DNA of 64,000 nt from Methylopila jiangsuensis (GCF_027922305.1 NZ_BSFK01000005.1:744001-808000); one strand, 5' to 3'. Positions 36,247-46,002 are shown, numbered from the stretch's first letter. Notes: a model not told the origin generated them from the letters alone. A program made the numbers and translations.

Positions 36247-37056
36247 TCAGGCTTCCAGCAGCAGCGTCAGGCCCGACAGGCGCTCCGGCGCGATGACGGC
36301 GGCGGACGGCGCGGAGAGCCGCAGCGCGGAGAGCTTGAGCTCCGGCCCCGTTTTCACATCCTGTCCCGTGCGGCGGTGAAAGGCCTCCGCCGTCAGCACC
36401 TCGATCGCGCCGCGCGGGGTCTCGAAGGCGAGGCCCGACGACGTGGCGCGGAAGGCGTCGATGCCGGTGAAGGCGCGCAGGAAGACGTGATGATCGGACG
36501 GGTTCTCCGCCGTCAGGATCACGCCTTTGACCTCTCCGCCGCCGTTGGCGTGCGCCTGCGCCTCCGCGCTCCAGAAGTTCTCCGGCCGCTTCTGCTCGCA
36601 GGCGAAGAAGCAGAGGTCCGGCGAGGCGGCGTCCACCGCGAAGGCGAGCTCGAACGCCACGTCGACGGCCGCGCCGTCCGCCCGGACGCCCTGGCGCTCG
36701 AAGAAGAACGGCGCGAAATCGCCGATCCCGGCGCGGGCGAAGGCTTCTGCGTCCGCGACCGCGTTGCGGCTTTCGAGCACGAGGCCGGACGGCCCCTCGC
36801 CCACGCGCGCCAGCCGGTCGCGATGGAACGCGGCGAAGGAGAAGAAGCGCGGCCCATGCTCCGAGACCAGCGCCCGATCGGCGATCGCCAGCAGCTCCAC
36901 GAAGACGCCGGGAAACTGGATGATCCGGTTCTTCGTGCCGAAGGGGTGGTGGTTCTCGCGCCCGACCCGGAAGCCGAGCGCGCCCCACGCCTCGGCCGCC
37001 GCGTCCAGATCGCGGACCAGGACGACGATGTGATCGAGCCCGCGCGGCGAGGCCAC
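36247..37056 (-). CDS. VOC-superfamily glyoxalase-like protein
   Basis: The 269-residue protein opens with GLDHIVVLVRDLDAAAEAWGALGF, the vicinal-oxygen-chelate start, followed by FGTKNRIIQFPGVFVELLAI. A second half (VKGVILTAENPSDHHVFLRAF) suggests paired betaalphabetabetabeta modules. It matches the glyoxalase-like PF13468-type group, with potential metal His in DHIVV and the Glu in FVELL. The reaction is unknown. It is 4 bases after gatB on the same strand. Confidence 0.82.
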   Translation of the reverse strand: MASPRGLDHIVVLVRDLDAAAEAWGALGFRVGRENHHPFGTKNRIIQFPGVFVELLAIADRALVSEHGPRFFSFAAFHRDRLARVGEGPSGLVLESRNAVADAEAFARAGIGDFAPFFFERQGVRADGAAVDVAFELAFAVDAASPDLCFFACEQKRPENFWSAEAQAHANGGGEVKGVILTAENPSDHHVFLRAFTGIDAFRATSSGLAFETPRGAIEVLTAEAFHRRTGQDVKTGPELKLSALRLSAPSAAVIAPERLSGLTLLLEA

Positions 37057-37060
37057 GCCG

Positions 37061-38539
37061 TCAGATCCCGAGCTTGCGCTTCAGGATGTCGTTCACCGCC
37101 TGTGGGTTGGCCTTGCCGCCGGAGGCCTTCATCACCTGCCCCACGAACCAGCCGATCAGCGTGGGCTTGGCCTTGGCCTGCTCCACCTTGTCGGGGTTGG
37201 CGGCGATGACCTGGTCGCAGACCGTCTCGATCGCGCCGGTGTCGGTGACTTGGCGGAGGCCGCGGCTCTCCACCAGCTCGCGCGGATCGCCGCCCTCGGT
37301 CCAGAGGATTTCGAACAGGTCCTTGGCGATCTTGCCGGAGATGACGTTCTCCGAGATCAGGCCGATCAGCCCGCCGAGCTGGGCGGCGGAGACCGGGCTG
37401 CGCTCGATGCCGAGGCCTTCCTTGTTCAGCCGGCCGAACAGCTCGTTGATGGTCCAGTTGGCGGCGAGCTTGGGATCGCCCGCGGCCGCCACCGCCTCGA
37501 AGAAGTCCGCGCTCTCCCGCTCCAGCGTCAGCACCATGGCGTCGTAGGCCGTGACGCCGTAGTCGCTCACGAAGCGGGCCTTCTTGGCGTCCGGCAGTTC
37601 GGGCAGCGCGGCCTTCAGCTCGTCCACCTCCGCCTGCTCCACGGTCAGCGGCAGCAGGTCCGGATCGGGGAAGTAGCGGTAGTCGTGCGCCTCCTCCTTG
37701 GAGCGCATGGCGCGGGTCTCGCCCTTGTTCGGGTCGAACAGGCGGGTCTCCTGATCGATCGTCCCGCCGTCCTCGATGATCCCGATCTGGCGCCGCGCCT
37801 CCACCTCGATCGCCTGGCCGATGAAGCGGATGGAGTTGACGTTCTTGATCTCGCAGCGGGTGCCGAGCGGCTCGCCGGGCCGGCGCACGGAAACGTTCAC
37901 GTCCGCGCGCAGGTTGCCCTTGTCCATGTCGCCGTCGCAGGCGCCGATGTAGCGCAGGATGGTGCGCAGCTTGGTGACGTAGGCCTTGGCCTCGTCGGAG
38001 GAGCGCATGTCGGGCTTGGACACGATCTCCATCAGCGCCACGCCCGAACGGTTCAGGTCCACATAGGACGAGACGGGATCGAGGTCGTGGATCGACTTGC
38101 CGGCGTCCTGCTCGAGATGGATGCGCTCGACGCCGACCGTGATGGCCTCGCCCTCGCCCATGTCCACCGAGACCTCGCCCTCGCCCACGATCGGGCTCTT
38201 GAACTGGGAGATCTGGTAGCCCTGCGGCAGGTCCGGGTAGAAATAGTTCTTCCGGTCGAAGGTGGAGGTCAGGTTGATCGCCGCGTTGATGGCGAGGCCG
38301 GAGCGGATGGCCTGCCGCACGCATTCCCGGTTCAGCACCGGCAGCATGCCCGGCATGGCGGCGTCCACCAGGCTCACGTGGCTGTTCGGCGGCGCGCCGA
38401 AGCCGGTGGAGGCGCCCGAGAACAGCTTGGCCTCGGAGGTCACCTGCGCGTGGATCTCCATGCCGATCACCACCTCCCAGTCGCCTGTGGCGCCGGAAAT
38501 GAGCCGGGAGCTTGCGGGAAGGCGGGAGGGAGCGTTCAT
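37061..38539 (-). CDS. gatB: Aspartyl/glutamyl-tRNA amidotransferase subunit B
   Basis: The 492-residue GatB is the tRNA- and kinase subunit of GatCAB, which converts Glu-tRNA(Gln) or Asp-tRNA(Asn) to the amide form. The cradle-domain start [22 protein letters not shown], the [15 protein letters not shown] segment, the [12 protein letters not shown] block and the [10 protein letters not shown] motif are typical. The C-terminal YqeY-like tail domain ends [20 protein letters not shown]. It is separate from gatC-gatA, with two other genes between, and is divergent from the Uma2 gene. Confidence 0.97.
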   Translation of the reverse strand: MNAPSRLPASSRLISGATGDWEVVIGMEIHAQVTSEAKLFSGASTGFGAPPNSHVSLVDAAMPGMLPVLNRECVRQAIRSGLAINAAINLTSTFDRKNYFYPDLPQGYQISQFKSPIVGEGEVSVDMGEGEAITVGVERIHLEQDAGKSIHDLDPVSSYVDLNRSGVALMEIVSKPDMRSSDEAKAYVTKLRTILRYIGACDGDMDKGNLRADVNVSVRRPGEPLGTRCEIKNVNSIRFIGQAIEVEARRQIGIIEDGGTIDQETRLFDPNKGETRAMRSKEEAHDYRYFPDPDLLPLTVEQAEVDELKAALPELPDAKKARFVSDYGVTAYDAMVLTLERESADFFEAVAAAGDPKLAANWTINELFGRLNKEGLGIERSPVSAAQLGGLIGLISENVISGKIAKDLFEILWTEGGDPRELVESRGLRQVTDTGAIETVCDQVIAANPDKVEQAKAKPTLIGWFVGQVMKASGGKANPQAVNDILKRKLGI

Positions 38540-38594
38540 CGGGACGGCGCGGCCTTGGACAATCGAAGGGGGAGTCGTTCGGGAACGTTCCTAG

Positions 38595-38612
38595 ACCTAT
38601 GTTAACGTAGGT
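38595..38612. promoter_or_regulatory. Palindrome in the gatB/Uma2 divergent region
   Basis: ACCTATGTTAACGTAGGT is an 18-bp palindrome with one mismatched pair around GTTAAC. It lies 55 bases upstream of gatB and 57 bases upstream of the Uma2 gene. It may be an operator for either. No regulator gene adjoins. Confidence 0.5.
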
Positions 38613-38668
38613 GACAACCGGTTAGCTTGAATGACAACTCCTTGTCCGCGCTCGAGAGGAGGCGCGCC

Positions 38669-39280
38669 ATGAACGTCCGTCACGCCCCTGCGATCGACCA
38701 CCACGCCGCCGAGCTTCAGCCCGGCATGGCCGTGCCGGTGGAGGCGTTTCTCGCCTGGCTCGACACGCAGGAAAGCAGGTTCGAGTACGACCGGGGGACC
38801 GTGGGCATGATGGTGAGGGTCACGCGGAACCACTCGGTGCTCGGAGCGCGGTTCGTCTATCTGCTGTCGGGCGCCCTCGATGGGCAGGCCTATGAGGTCC
38901 ATGCCGAAGCCTTCGGCGTGCGCACGGGCGGCAGCATCCGCTTTCCGGACGTTCTGGTGCAGGCCCCCGAACCGGATGGAAGCGCGCTGGAGTCGAAGAC
39001 GCCGCTCGTGATCGTCGAGGTGCTGTCGCCCTCCACCGCCTACGCCGACCATGTGGTGAAGCGGGACGAGTATCTCGCCCTGCCCTCGCTGCAGGCCTAT
39101 GTGGTGGCGGACCCCAACGCGCCGAAGCTCACGCTGTGGGCGCGAGGGGCGGATGGGGAGTTCCCGCTCGCGCCGGTCGAGATCGAAGGGCTGGACGCGA
39201 CGCTGCCACTGGACGGCCTCGGCGTCGCGCTGCCGCTGGCGGAGCTTTACCGCGGGATCAGCGACCCCCCCGGCGGGTGA
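38669..39280 (+). CDS. Uma2 family (PD-(D/E)XK-fold) protein
   Basis: The 203-residue protein belongs to the Uma2/DUF820 group of putative restriction-endonuclease-like enzymes. It contains the family start MAVPVEAFLAWLDTQESRFEY and the catalytic-type elements: FPDVLVQ with Asp, then IVEVLSPSTAYADHVVKRDEY carrying the Glu and the conserved SPST. The LQAYVVADP strand follows. The ATG at 38669 follows a GAGAGGAGG ribosome site, and an upstream in-frame ATG (38627) is less likely. Uma2 proteins are abundant in cyanobacteria and scattered elsewhere, and their function is unproven. It is isolated on the plus strand. Confidence 0.88.
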   Translation: MNVRHAPAIDHHAAELQPGMAVPVEAFLAWLDTQESRFEYDRGTVGMMVRVTRNHSVLGARFVYLLSGALDGQAYEVHAEAFGVRTGGSIRFPDVLVQAPEPDGSALESKTPLVIVEVLSPSTAYADHVVKRDEYLALPSLQAYVVADPNAPKLTLWARGADGEFPLAPVEIEGLDATLPLDGLGVALPLAELYRGISDPPGG

Positions 39281-39287
39281 AGCTCGA

Positions 39288-39734
39288 TCAAAAAACAGGC
39301 GTCCTTCGCTGAGAGAACGAAATCGGCTGGCTGAAGCTTTTCTGCGCGCAGGGGTAGCCCGCCGGCATTGCGGGAAACCAGTCGGACGCCCGCCGGACGA
39401 TCTTGACCGCTTCCCGATCGAAGGAGGCGCTTCCCGACGTTTCGGCGACCTCGGCGCGCAGCAGCTTGCCGGTTCGGTCGAGCGTGAAGCGCACGACCGT
39501 GCGCCCCCGTCCCCGGATCAGGTAAGCGCCGCCCGGCGGGCGCATGTGCATCATGATCATCCCGACGATCGTGCGGTGATACTTCTCGATGTCCCGCCGG
39601 GTCGGCTCCGGGGCTCCGCCGGTGTTCACGACATCGCCGCTGCATTTCGCCCAGCCCGGCCCGGCCGCCGTGGCGGGCGACGCCAGCAGGGACAGCGCGG
39701 CGAGGCCAAGCGCGAGGCGGCGAACGAGACGCAT
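39288..39734 (-). CDS. Secreted TonB C-terminal-domain protein
   Basis: The 148-residue protein begins with a signal sequence (LVRRLALGLAALSLLASPATA). A small TonB_C-like domain follows, with YLIRGRGRTVVRFTLDRTGKLLRAEVAET and a FDREAVKIVRRASDWFPAMP helix-strand, and a cysteine pair (AKCSG, YPCAQ). It lacks the membrane anchor and Pro-rich spacer of a true TonB, so it is probably a periplasmic protein rather than the energy transducer. The stop lies seven bases from the convergent Uma2 stop. Confidence 0.78.
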   Translation of the reverse strand: MRLVRRLALGLAALSLLASPATAAGPGWAKCSGDVVNTGGAPEPTRRDIEKYHRTIVGMIMMHMRPPGGAYLIRGRGRTVVRFTLDRTGKLLRAEVAETSGSASFDREAVKIVRRASDWFPAMPAGYPCAQKSFSQPISFSQRRTPVF

Positions 39735-39859
39735 GGACGAACCTTGAGACCGAGAATCGCGAATGGCGCTCCGTCGATCGGCCCGCCCCCGCCGCGCACT
39801 GTGGCGCACGGACGGCGCCGACGCCAGCGCGACGGACGCGCCCGACGCAACCGGAAGGA

Positions 39860-40173
39860 TCAGTCGCGATCGCCGCCCTTGGCCCGCTCCATCAGCCGCC
39901 GCTCATGGGCGATGAACTCGGTCATCATCGCCCGCCACAGCTTCTCCGCCAGATCGGGGTCGAGCCCGTGTTCGGCGGCGAGGTCGCGGGCGTTGTCGGC
40001 CACCTGCTCCACCCGCCAGGGCACCAGCGCGATCTCGGGATCGTTCTTGATGCGGGCGGCCTCGGCGATGCAGTGGGCGCGGGCCGCCATGAGCGGCATC
40101 AGCTCCGCGTCGAGCGCGTCGATCGCGGCGCGCACCTCGTCCATGGAGGCGTAGGCCGGGCGCTTAGGGAGGC

Positions 40174-40177
<4 letters not shown>
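39860..40177 (-). CDS. Chorismate mutase (AroQ class)
   Basis: The 105-residue all-helical protein has AroQ landmarks: [33 protein letters not shown] in two overlapping helices, then [21 protein letters not shown] and [16 protein letters not shown]. Conserved basic residues that bind chorismate appear in the [13 protein letters not shown] helix. It is monofunctional, with no prephenate dehydratase attached. The start is GTG at 40177 in a GTGA overlap with the gatA stop, so it is coupled to gatA. It could alternatively be an isochorismate-pyruvate lyase-like AroQ relative. Confidence 0.88.
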
Positions 40178-41652
<1,475 letters not shown>

Positions 41653-41697
41653 CGAAAGCCTGAGGTTCGGCGGATCAGCGGGCGGCGGAGGCGGCGG

Positions 41698-41985
41698 TCA
41701 CTCGACGACCTTGGGCACGACGTAGAAGTCGCCTTCCCGCGCGGGCGCGTTCATCAGCACCTTTTCGGCGTCCTCGCCGTCGTTGACCATGTCCTCGCGC
41801 AGCCGCAGCCGCATGGGCGCGACGCTGGTCATGGGCTCCACGCCGTCCACGTCGAGCTCCTTCAGCTCCTCCACGAAGGCGAGGATGGCGTCGAGTTCGC
41901 CCTTGAGCTTCGGGACCTCGTGGTCCTCCACCTTGATGCGCGCCAGCTTGGCGACGCGGCGGACGGTGGTTTCGTCGACGGACAT
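41698..41985 (-). CDS. gatC: Aspartyl/glutamyl-tRNA amidotransferase subunit C
   Basis: The 95-residue GatC stabilises GatA and GatB. The opening [20 protein letters not shown] and the [22 protein letters not shown] block are typical, as is the final [18 protein letters not shown]. It is the first gene of a gatC-gatA-chorismate mutase operon, with a 22-bp perfect palindrome 25 bases upstream of its start. Confidence 0.96.
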   Translation of the reverse strand: MSVDETTVRRVAKLARIKVEDHEVPKLKGELDAILAFVEELKELDVDGVEPMTSVAPMRLRLREDMVNDGEDAEKVLMNAPAREGDFYVVPKVVE

Positions 41986-42009
41986 TTCGATCCTTCAAGC
42001 AACTCTGAG

Positions 42010-42031
42010 CATCAATCAAGCTTGATTGATG
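42010..42031. promoter_or_regulatory. 22-bp perfect palindrome upstream of gatC
   Basis: The half-site CATCAATCAAG is followed at once by its exact reverse complement. This AT-rich block stands out from GC-rich surroundings and ends 25 bases before the gatC start. No U-tract follows on either strand, which argues against a terminator and for a dimer-binding operator. Confidence 0.6.
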
Positions 42032-42069
42032 GCGCGCTCTAGCATGCGCCCGTCAGGGGCGACAAGAAC

Positions 42070-42369
42070 TCACCAGCCCTGGACCGGCGTCACGGAGGCC
42101 TTGCGGGTCTGCTTGTCGAACAGGCAGGCCATGCGCTCCGGCGTTCCCTTCATGGCGCCGGACGCGACGCGGCCGTCCAGCAGCAGCGCCGAATGGGCCT
42201 CGAACTCGGCGGCGGGTCCGCGCGGCTTGACCTTCGCGAGGCCGGACGCGGCGGCGCAGGCTTTCGCCACCTCGGCGGCGTGCTCCCTCCAGGCGTCCGG
42301 CGAGGCCGCCTGAGCCATGCCTGAGCCGGCGATCAACGCGCCGAGCGCAGCTGCGGCGAGCGCCCTCAT
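42070..42369 (-). CDS. Small secreted protein of unknown function
   Basis: The 99-residue protein has a signal peptide ([21 protein letters not shown], cleavage near AQA-ASPD). A mature part follows with [22 protein letters not shown], a [13 protein letters not shown] strand and [20 protein letters not shown]. Two cysteines could pair. The start ATG overlaps the stop of the upstream hydrolase (ATGA), so the two are coupled. The domain is reminiscent of small periplasmic proteins of unknown function in Hyphomicrobiales. Confidence 0.75.
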   Translation of the reverse strand: MRALAAAALGALIAGSGMAQAASPDAWREHAAEVAKACAAASGLAKVKPRGPAAEFEAHSALLLDGRVASGAMKGTPERMACLFDKQTRKASVTPVQGW

Positions 42370-43079
42370 CCTTCGACCTCGAACGCCTCGCCGATCTTCG
42401 GAACCTTCACGGTGGTGCCGCGCACGCTGTCCATCAGCTCCACGAAGCGGTCGGCGCTCTGGTCCAGGATCGGCATGGTGGCGTAGTGGCACGGCACCAC
42501 GAGGTCGAAATCGAAGAAGTGACGGCAGGCGTAGGCCGCGGTCTTGGCGCCCATGGTGAACCGGTCGCCGATCGGCACGAAGCCGACGGTCGGCGCGTAG
42601 AGCTCGTTGATCAGCTTCATGTCGCCGAAGATGCCGGTGTCGCCCATGGCGTAGACCACCGGCTCGTCCTCGCCGTCCGGCGTCACGATCAGGCCGTGCG
42701 GATCGCCGAGATCCACGGAGACGCCGTTCTCGTCGAGGTGAGCGGAGGAGTGGAAGGCCTGCGTCATGGTCACGCGGAAGCCCGGAAGCGGGATCGAGCC
42801 GCCGGTGTTCATGGGCTCGAGCGCTTTCACGCCCTTGGAGCCGATCCACATGGCGAGATCGAAATCGGCCACCACGGTGGCGCCGGACTCGGTCGCGATG
42901 GCGACGGTGTCGCCCACATGGTCGAAATGGCCGTGGGTGAGCAGGATGTGCGTCACGCCCTTCACGGCGGCCGCCTTGTCGCCCTTGAACTGGCCGTTGT
43001 CGAGGAAGGGGTCGATCAGCACGACGCTCGTTCCGAAATCGAGCCGGAAGGCGGAATGGCCGAACCAGGTGATGCGCAT
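42366..43079 (-). CDS. UlaG-like metallo-beta-lactamase-fold hydrolase
   Basis: The 237-residue protein starts [16 protein letters not shown], followed by LIDPFLDN and the metal motif [10 protein letters not shown] (HxHxDH). Further His/Asp ligands occur in [11 protein letters not shown] and near [10 protein letters not shown]. It belongs to the UPF0173/UlaG-type metal-dependent hydrolase group, probably binding two metal ions. The substrate is unknown. ATG at 43079 fits the family; an in-frame start at 43181 is too long. It is divergent from ruvX and coupled to the following small secreted-protein gene. Confidence 0.9.
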   Translation of the reverse strand: MRITWFGHSAFRLDFGTSVVLIDPFLDNGQFKGDKAAAVKGVTHILLTHGHFDHVGDTVAIATESGATVVADFDLAMWIGSKGVKALEPMNTGGSIPLPGFRVTMTQAFHSSAHLDENGVSVDLGDPHGLIVTPDGEDEPVVYAMGDTGIFGDMKLINELYAPTVGFVPIGDRFTMGAKTAAYACRHFFDFDLVVPCHYATMPILDQSADRFVELMDSVRGTTVKVPKIGEAFEVEG

Positions 43080-43215
43080 GGGGGCGTCGTCCTTGTGCGG
43101 TGTGATCAGGCGCCACGAGTCGGGGGCGAACAATAGGTGGAGCGCGCCAGAGAACAAGCGCGGAAACGGTTCTCCGACCATGGCGCGGGCGTCTGCCGGG
43201 TGCTACGCACACGCC

Positions 43216-43710
43216 ATGTCATCGGTTTTCGACGATTTTCACGCCTTTGTGGCCGCCCTGCCCGCGCGCGGATCCCTGATCGGGCTCGACCTCGGCACGA
43301 AGACGCTCGGCGTCGCGGTAAGCGACCCGTCGTGGATGATCGCCTCGCCGGTCGAGACCATCATGCGCAAGAAGTTCACGCCGGACGTGGACCGGATGCT
43401 GCAGATCGCCGACAGCCGCAAGGCGGTGGGCGTGGTGCTGGGCCTGCCGGTGAACATGGACGGCACGGAAGGCCCGCGCTGCCAGTCCACCCGCGCCTTC
43501 GCCCGCAGCCTGTCCGGCCGCACGCCGCTGCCGATCGGGTTCTGGGACGAACGCCTGTCCACCGCCGCGGTGGAGCGGATGCTGATCTCGTTCGACGCCA
43601 CCCGCAAGCGCCGGGCCGAAGTGGTGGACAAGCTCGCCGCCGCCTACATCCTGCAGGGCGCGATCGACCGCATGTCCGCCCTGCGCCGCGCGGCCGACGA
43701 CGCGTCCTGA
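43216..43710 (+). CDS. ruvX: Holliday junction resolvase-like RuvX (YqgF)
   Basis: The 164-residue RNase H-fold protein has the strand LIGLDLGTKTLGVAVSDPSWMIASP with the first catalytic Asp, the VLGLPVNMDGTEGPRCQSTRAFA segment, the FWDERLSTAAVERML acidic motif, and a closing VVDKLAAAYILQGAID with the last Asp. YqgF family members process pre-16S rRNA 5' ends, and a resolvase role is also proposed. In alphaproteobacteria ruvX frequently lies near gatCA and pyrBC, as here. It ends at a strong terminator. Confidence 0.94.
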   Translation: MSSVFDDFHAFVAALPARGSLIGLDLGTKTLGVAVSDPSWMIASPVETIMRKKFTPDVDRMLQIADSRKAVGVVLGLPVNMDGTEGPRCQSTRAFARSLSGRTPLPIGFWDERLSTAAVERMLISFDATRKRRAEVVDKLAAAYILQGAIDRMSALRRAADDAS

Positions 43711-43715
43711 CGCGA

Positions 43716-43744
43716 AAACGGCCCGGCTGAGAGCCGGGCCGTTT
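43716..43744. terminator. Strong hairpin terminator between ruvX and the first YRPC gene
   Basis: A 13-bp perfect stem with arms AAACGGCCCGGCT and AGCCGGGCCGTTT closes over a GAG loop. Both converging genes (stops 43710 and 43761) end beside it, and the A/T-rich stem ends serve as tracts in both directions. Confidence 0.88.
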
Positions 43745-43760
43745 CAGGTTCAGAAACCGA

Positions 43761-44156
43761 TCAACACGGCCGGTAGGCGATCACCTTCACCGGATAGCCG
43801 TAAGCGTCGTGACGCCACGAGGTGACGCGGCACTCGCCGCCATAGCCGTAGTAGGCCGGCGCGGGGCGGGCGTAATAGACGGGCGCCGGGCGCGCCTCGC
43901 TGGCGAGGATGGCGCCGGTGGCGAGGCCGAGAGCGCCGAAAGCCGCTGCGCCGCCCCAGCCGGGTCCGCGATGGTAGCCGTAATAGCGCGGACCGCCCCA
44001 GTGGGGACCGCCCCAGTGGGGACCGCCGCCCCATCCGGCATGACCGTAGCCGCCGGGGCCGTGACGGTACGGCTCCGCGCTGGCGGGAGCCGCGGCAAGG
44101 CCGGCGACGCCAAGAGCGCAGACGGCCGCTGCGAGTGTGGTGCGAAGAGACGACAT
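43761..44156 (-). CDS. Secreted Gly/Tyr-rich protein with C-x21-C tail (paralog 1)
   Basis: I do not recognise a named family. The 131-residue precursor has a signal peptide (cleavage near APASA-EP) and a low-complexity section rich in Gly, His, Pro, Trp and Tyr (PHWGGPHWGGPRYYG). A glycine-zipper hydrophobic segment follows (AFGALGLATGAILAS, 72-86), then a Pro/Tyr stretch and a C-terminal module, Cys109 to Cys131, ending YRPC-stop. Two further genes in this region share the same plan. The hydrophobic Gly-zipper suggests membrane or surface association. Function is unknown. Confidence 0.75.
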   Translation of the reverse strand: MSSLRTTLAAAVCALGVAGLAAAPASAEPYRHGPGGYGHAGWGGGPHWGGPHWGGPRYYGYHRGPGWGGAAAFGALGLATGAILASEARPAPVYYARPAPAYYGYGGECRVTSWRHDAYGYPVKVIAYRPC

Positions 44157-44377
44157 CGAACTGTCCTCTGACTTCCAAGGAAAGTCCGCCGAAAGCATAC
44201 GGACTGCGCCGCCCCGATATGGGAAGCCTCTTCGGTGGGCTCAGCCAATAAACGCGGAGCATCGCGCCGGATTCATGGCGTCAGAACAGCCATGCGCTTT
44301 CGCAAGCCGGCCTCGCGATCCGGGTGACGGGCGAAATCTGCGTCAGGGACAAGTCGCGCGTTTTGAAATGGTCGACG

Positions 44378-44836
44378 TCAGACGTTCGCGGCCAGCAGAC
44401 GGTTTTTCAGACCTGCGGGATACAAGTCCGGTCCGCCTTCGACGTCGAGTTCGTCCAGAGCGAACCATCGCGCGAGGCCTTCCGCGCCATTGTCCTCCTG
44501 AAACCGCACGCAATCCTGTCCCTCGAACGCCCCTTCGGGAAACAGCACATCGAACAGGATCAGGACTTCATGTCCGAGCGCGCCCTCATGCTGGTAGATG
44601 TTCTCGACGTAAAGCGGCGCGCCGACGAGCGCGACGTCGATCCCGAGCTCCTCCCGGAACTCACGCCGCACGGCCTCCGCCGAAGTTTCGCCAAACTCGA
44701 CGCTTCCGCCCAGAGGCCGCACGCCCTTCACCCGCCCGGCGTCGTCATAGACCTCGGCCGCCAGCAGCCGGCCGTCGCGCCAGTTGAGGCCAAGCGCCTT
44801 GATGCGGATGTGAGAAGGAGGCCGCCAGAAGGTCAT
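44378..44836 (-). CDS. NUDIX hydrolase
   Basis: The 152-residue protein contains a complete Nudix box at residues 44-66 (G-x5-E-x7-REFxEELG): Gly44, Glu50, Arg58-Glu59, Glu62-Glu63 and Gly65. The opening RIKALGLNWRDGRLLAAEVYDD strand and the FDVLFPEGAFEGQDC region follow the fold. The family hydrolyses nucleoside diphosphates linked to other groups; the substrate is not evident. ATG 44836 gives the usual length. It stands alone between paralogs 1 and 2. Confidence 0.92.
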   Translation of the reverse strand: MTFWRPPSHIRIKALGLNWRDGRLLAAEVYDDAGRVKGVRPLGGSVEFGETSAEAVRREFREELGIDVALVGAPLYVENIYQHEGALGHEVLILFDVLFPEGAFEGQDCVRFQEDNGAEGLARWFALDELDVEGGPDLYPAGLKNRLLAANV

Positions 44837-44925
44837 GACGCGCAGGTAAACGGGCTCCCGGTGGGGCGGCAAGGGTCCAGCCCCAGGGGCGCCGCTCAAA
44901 GCCTGTATGGAAACTCAACGTTTGG

Positions 44926-45026
44926 CGTCATGCCCGAGCTTGGCCATCGGCAGCCACATTTTGAGTTCTTGGGTTTCTGCTCGGCGAAAACTCAAGAATA
45001 TCCGCCTCTGGCGGCCATGACGGGAG
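44926..45026. repeat. Composite palindromic intergenic repeat (diverged long form, copy E)
   Basis: The outer arms GGCGTCATGCCCGAG and GGCCATGACGGG are inverted around about 70 bases. These contain TTTGAGTTCTTGGGTTT, a central TGCTCGGCGAAAAC and AACTCAAGAAT, so an inner stem is also possible. The centre matches copy A. Confidence 0.7.
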
Positions 45027-45083
45027 CTTAAATCGCACGCTGCCATATGCTCCGAACAAGCCGCCAGCGCGTCCCCGTCCGAT

Positions 45084-45115
45084 AAAAAGCGCGCCGCCCG
45101 AGGGGGCGACGCGCT
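45084..45115 (-). terminator. Rho-independent terminator downstream of paralog 2
   Basis: On the minus strand AGCGCGTCGCCC and GGGCGGCGCGCT form a 12-bp stem (one G-T pair) with a 4-base loop, followed directly by TTTTT. It lies 37 bases beyond the 45152 stop. Confidence 0.9.
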
Positions 45116-45151
45116 CTCATGCGGGACGTCTGGATTCACCGCGCTCCGCCG

Positions 45152-45718
45152 TCAGCAGGGACGGTAGCGGACCGTGGTGTAGCGGCGGCCGTAATGGTCG
45201 CGCCGTGTCTTTATGATCTTGCACTCCGAACCGTAGTAGGCGCGGCGGTAGTAACGGTCGCCGCGATAGGGACGGTAATAGCCGCCCGAGTAATAGGGCC
45301 GGTCGTAATAGTCGTAACTGTTTCCGGCGATGATCGCGCCGGCGGCGAGGCCAAGGGCGCCGGCCGCCAGATAGCCGCCGCGATCGCGGCGATAGCCGTA
45401 ATAGCGCCGGTGTCCGTAATAGCCGCCGCCGTAGTAGCCGCGGCCTCCGCGCCAGTGACGACCGCCGCCGCCCCAGTGGCGTCCACCGCCCCAATGGCGG
45501 CCTCCGCCTCCCCAGTGACGACCGCCGCCGCCCCAATGGCGGCCACCGCCGCCGCGCCAATGGCCGCCGCGATGGCCGACGGTCTGGATCTGATCCATGG
45601 GAATGCCGGCGACCGTGGCGGGCGCGCGGGTGGCGGGAGCGGCCTCGGCGGGCAGCGCTCCGAACGCCACGCCGAGCGCGCAGGCGCCCGCAAGCAGAGC
45701 GTTTCGAACCGACGTCAT
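45152..45718 (-). CDS. Secreted Gly/His/Trp/Tyr-rich protein with C-x21-C tail (paralog 2)
   Basis: The 188-residue precursor has a signal peptide (cleavage near PAEAA), then an MDQIQTVGHRGG stretch. At residues 50-90 there are tandem GGGGRHW repeats, followed by a Tyr/Arg-rich area. The glycine-zipper segment YLAAGALGLAAGAIIAG spans 116-132. A second Tyr/Arg/Gly stretch and the tail module Cys166 to Cys188, ending YRPC-stop, complete it. Repeats of His/Trp/Gly could bind metal or form an amyloid-like matrix; this is speculation. It is preceded by a 20-bp palindrome and followed by its own terminator. Confidence 0.78.
   Translation of the reverse strand: MTSVRNALLAGACALGVAFGALPAEAAPATRAPATVAGIPMDQIQTVGHRGGHWRGGGGRHWGGGGRHWGGGGRHWGGGRHWGGGGRHWRGGRGYYGGGYYGHRRYYGYRRDRGGYLAAGALGLAAGAIIAGNSYDYYDRPYYSGGYYRPYRGDRYYRRAYYGSECKIIKTRRDHYGRRYTTVRYRPC
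45449..45571 (-). repeat. In-gene tandem repeats coding GGGGRHW units
   Basis: Near-identical units of about 21 bases (seven codons; one unit is a residue shorter) encode five consecutive (G)GGGRHW motifs. The unit GGCGGCGGTCGTCACTGGGG recurs with small changes. Slippage-prone expansion is likely. Confidence 0.75.
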
Positions 45719-45860
45719 GAGAGTGTGCCTCCTGTCGAGCTGTTTCCCGCCCTCATCGGCCGCCTGCGCGTCGACGCGGGCGCGGCGGCGGCCATACCCC
45801 TAACGCGCATCGCCCGGATTTGGTTTCACGCCAACGGCATTGTTGTTTGACCTGCGCGCA

Positions 45861-45880
45861 GTATCACGCCGGCGTGATAC
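45861..45880. promoter_or_regulatory. 20-bp perfect palindrome upstream of paralog 2
   Basis: GTATCACGCC is followed directly by its exact reverse complement, GGCGTGATAC. It is 142 bases before the paralog 2 start and 20 bases before a separate terminator hairpin. An operator for a dimeric regulator is plausible. Confidence 0.55.
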
Positions 45881-45900
45881 GAAGAGCCCGCCGAAAACAA

Positions 45901-45925
45901 AGGCCCGCGCCGGAAGCGCGGGCCT
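45901..45925 (-). terminator. Rho-independent terminator for the minus strand
   Basis: AGGCCCGCGC and GCGCGGGCCT form a perfect 10-bp stem with a 5-base loop. Read on the minus strand it is followed by TTTGTTTTC. It probably ends transcripts of paralog 3, whose stop is at 46061. Confidence 0.8.
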
Positions 45926-46002
45926 GACTGTCTCCGATTGAGTGAGGGCCGCCGCGCTGCGTCTGCAGCGCCCCCAAAAGCCTGTTTTGACAGAGGAACC
46001 AG

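Noticed and set aside
38669-39280. Uma2 protein as part of a defence system
   Set aside because: The gene is alone, without methylase, partner or mobile-element neighbours. The fold alone does not establish a defence role.
45449-45571. CRISPR-like spaced repeat
   Set aside because: The units are contiguous, in frame and coding; there are no unique spacers and no cas genes.
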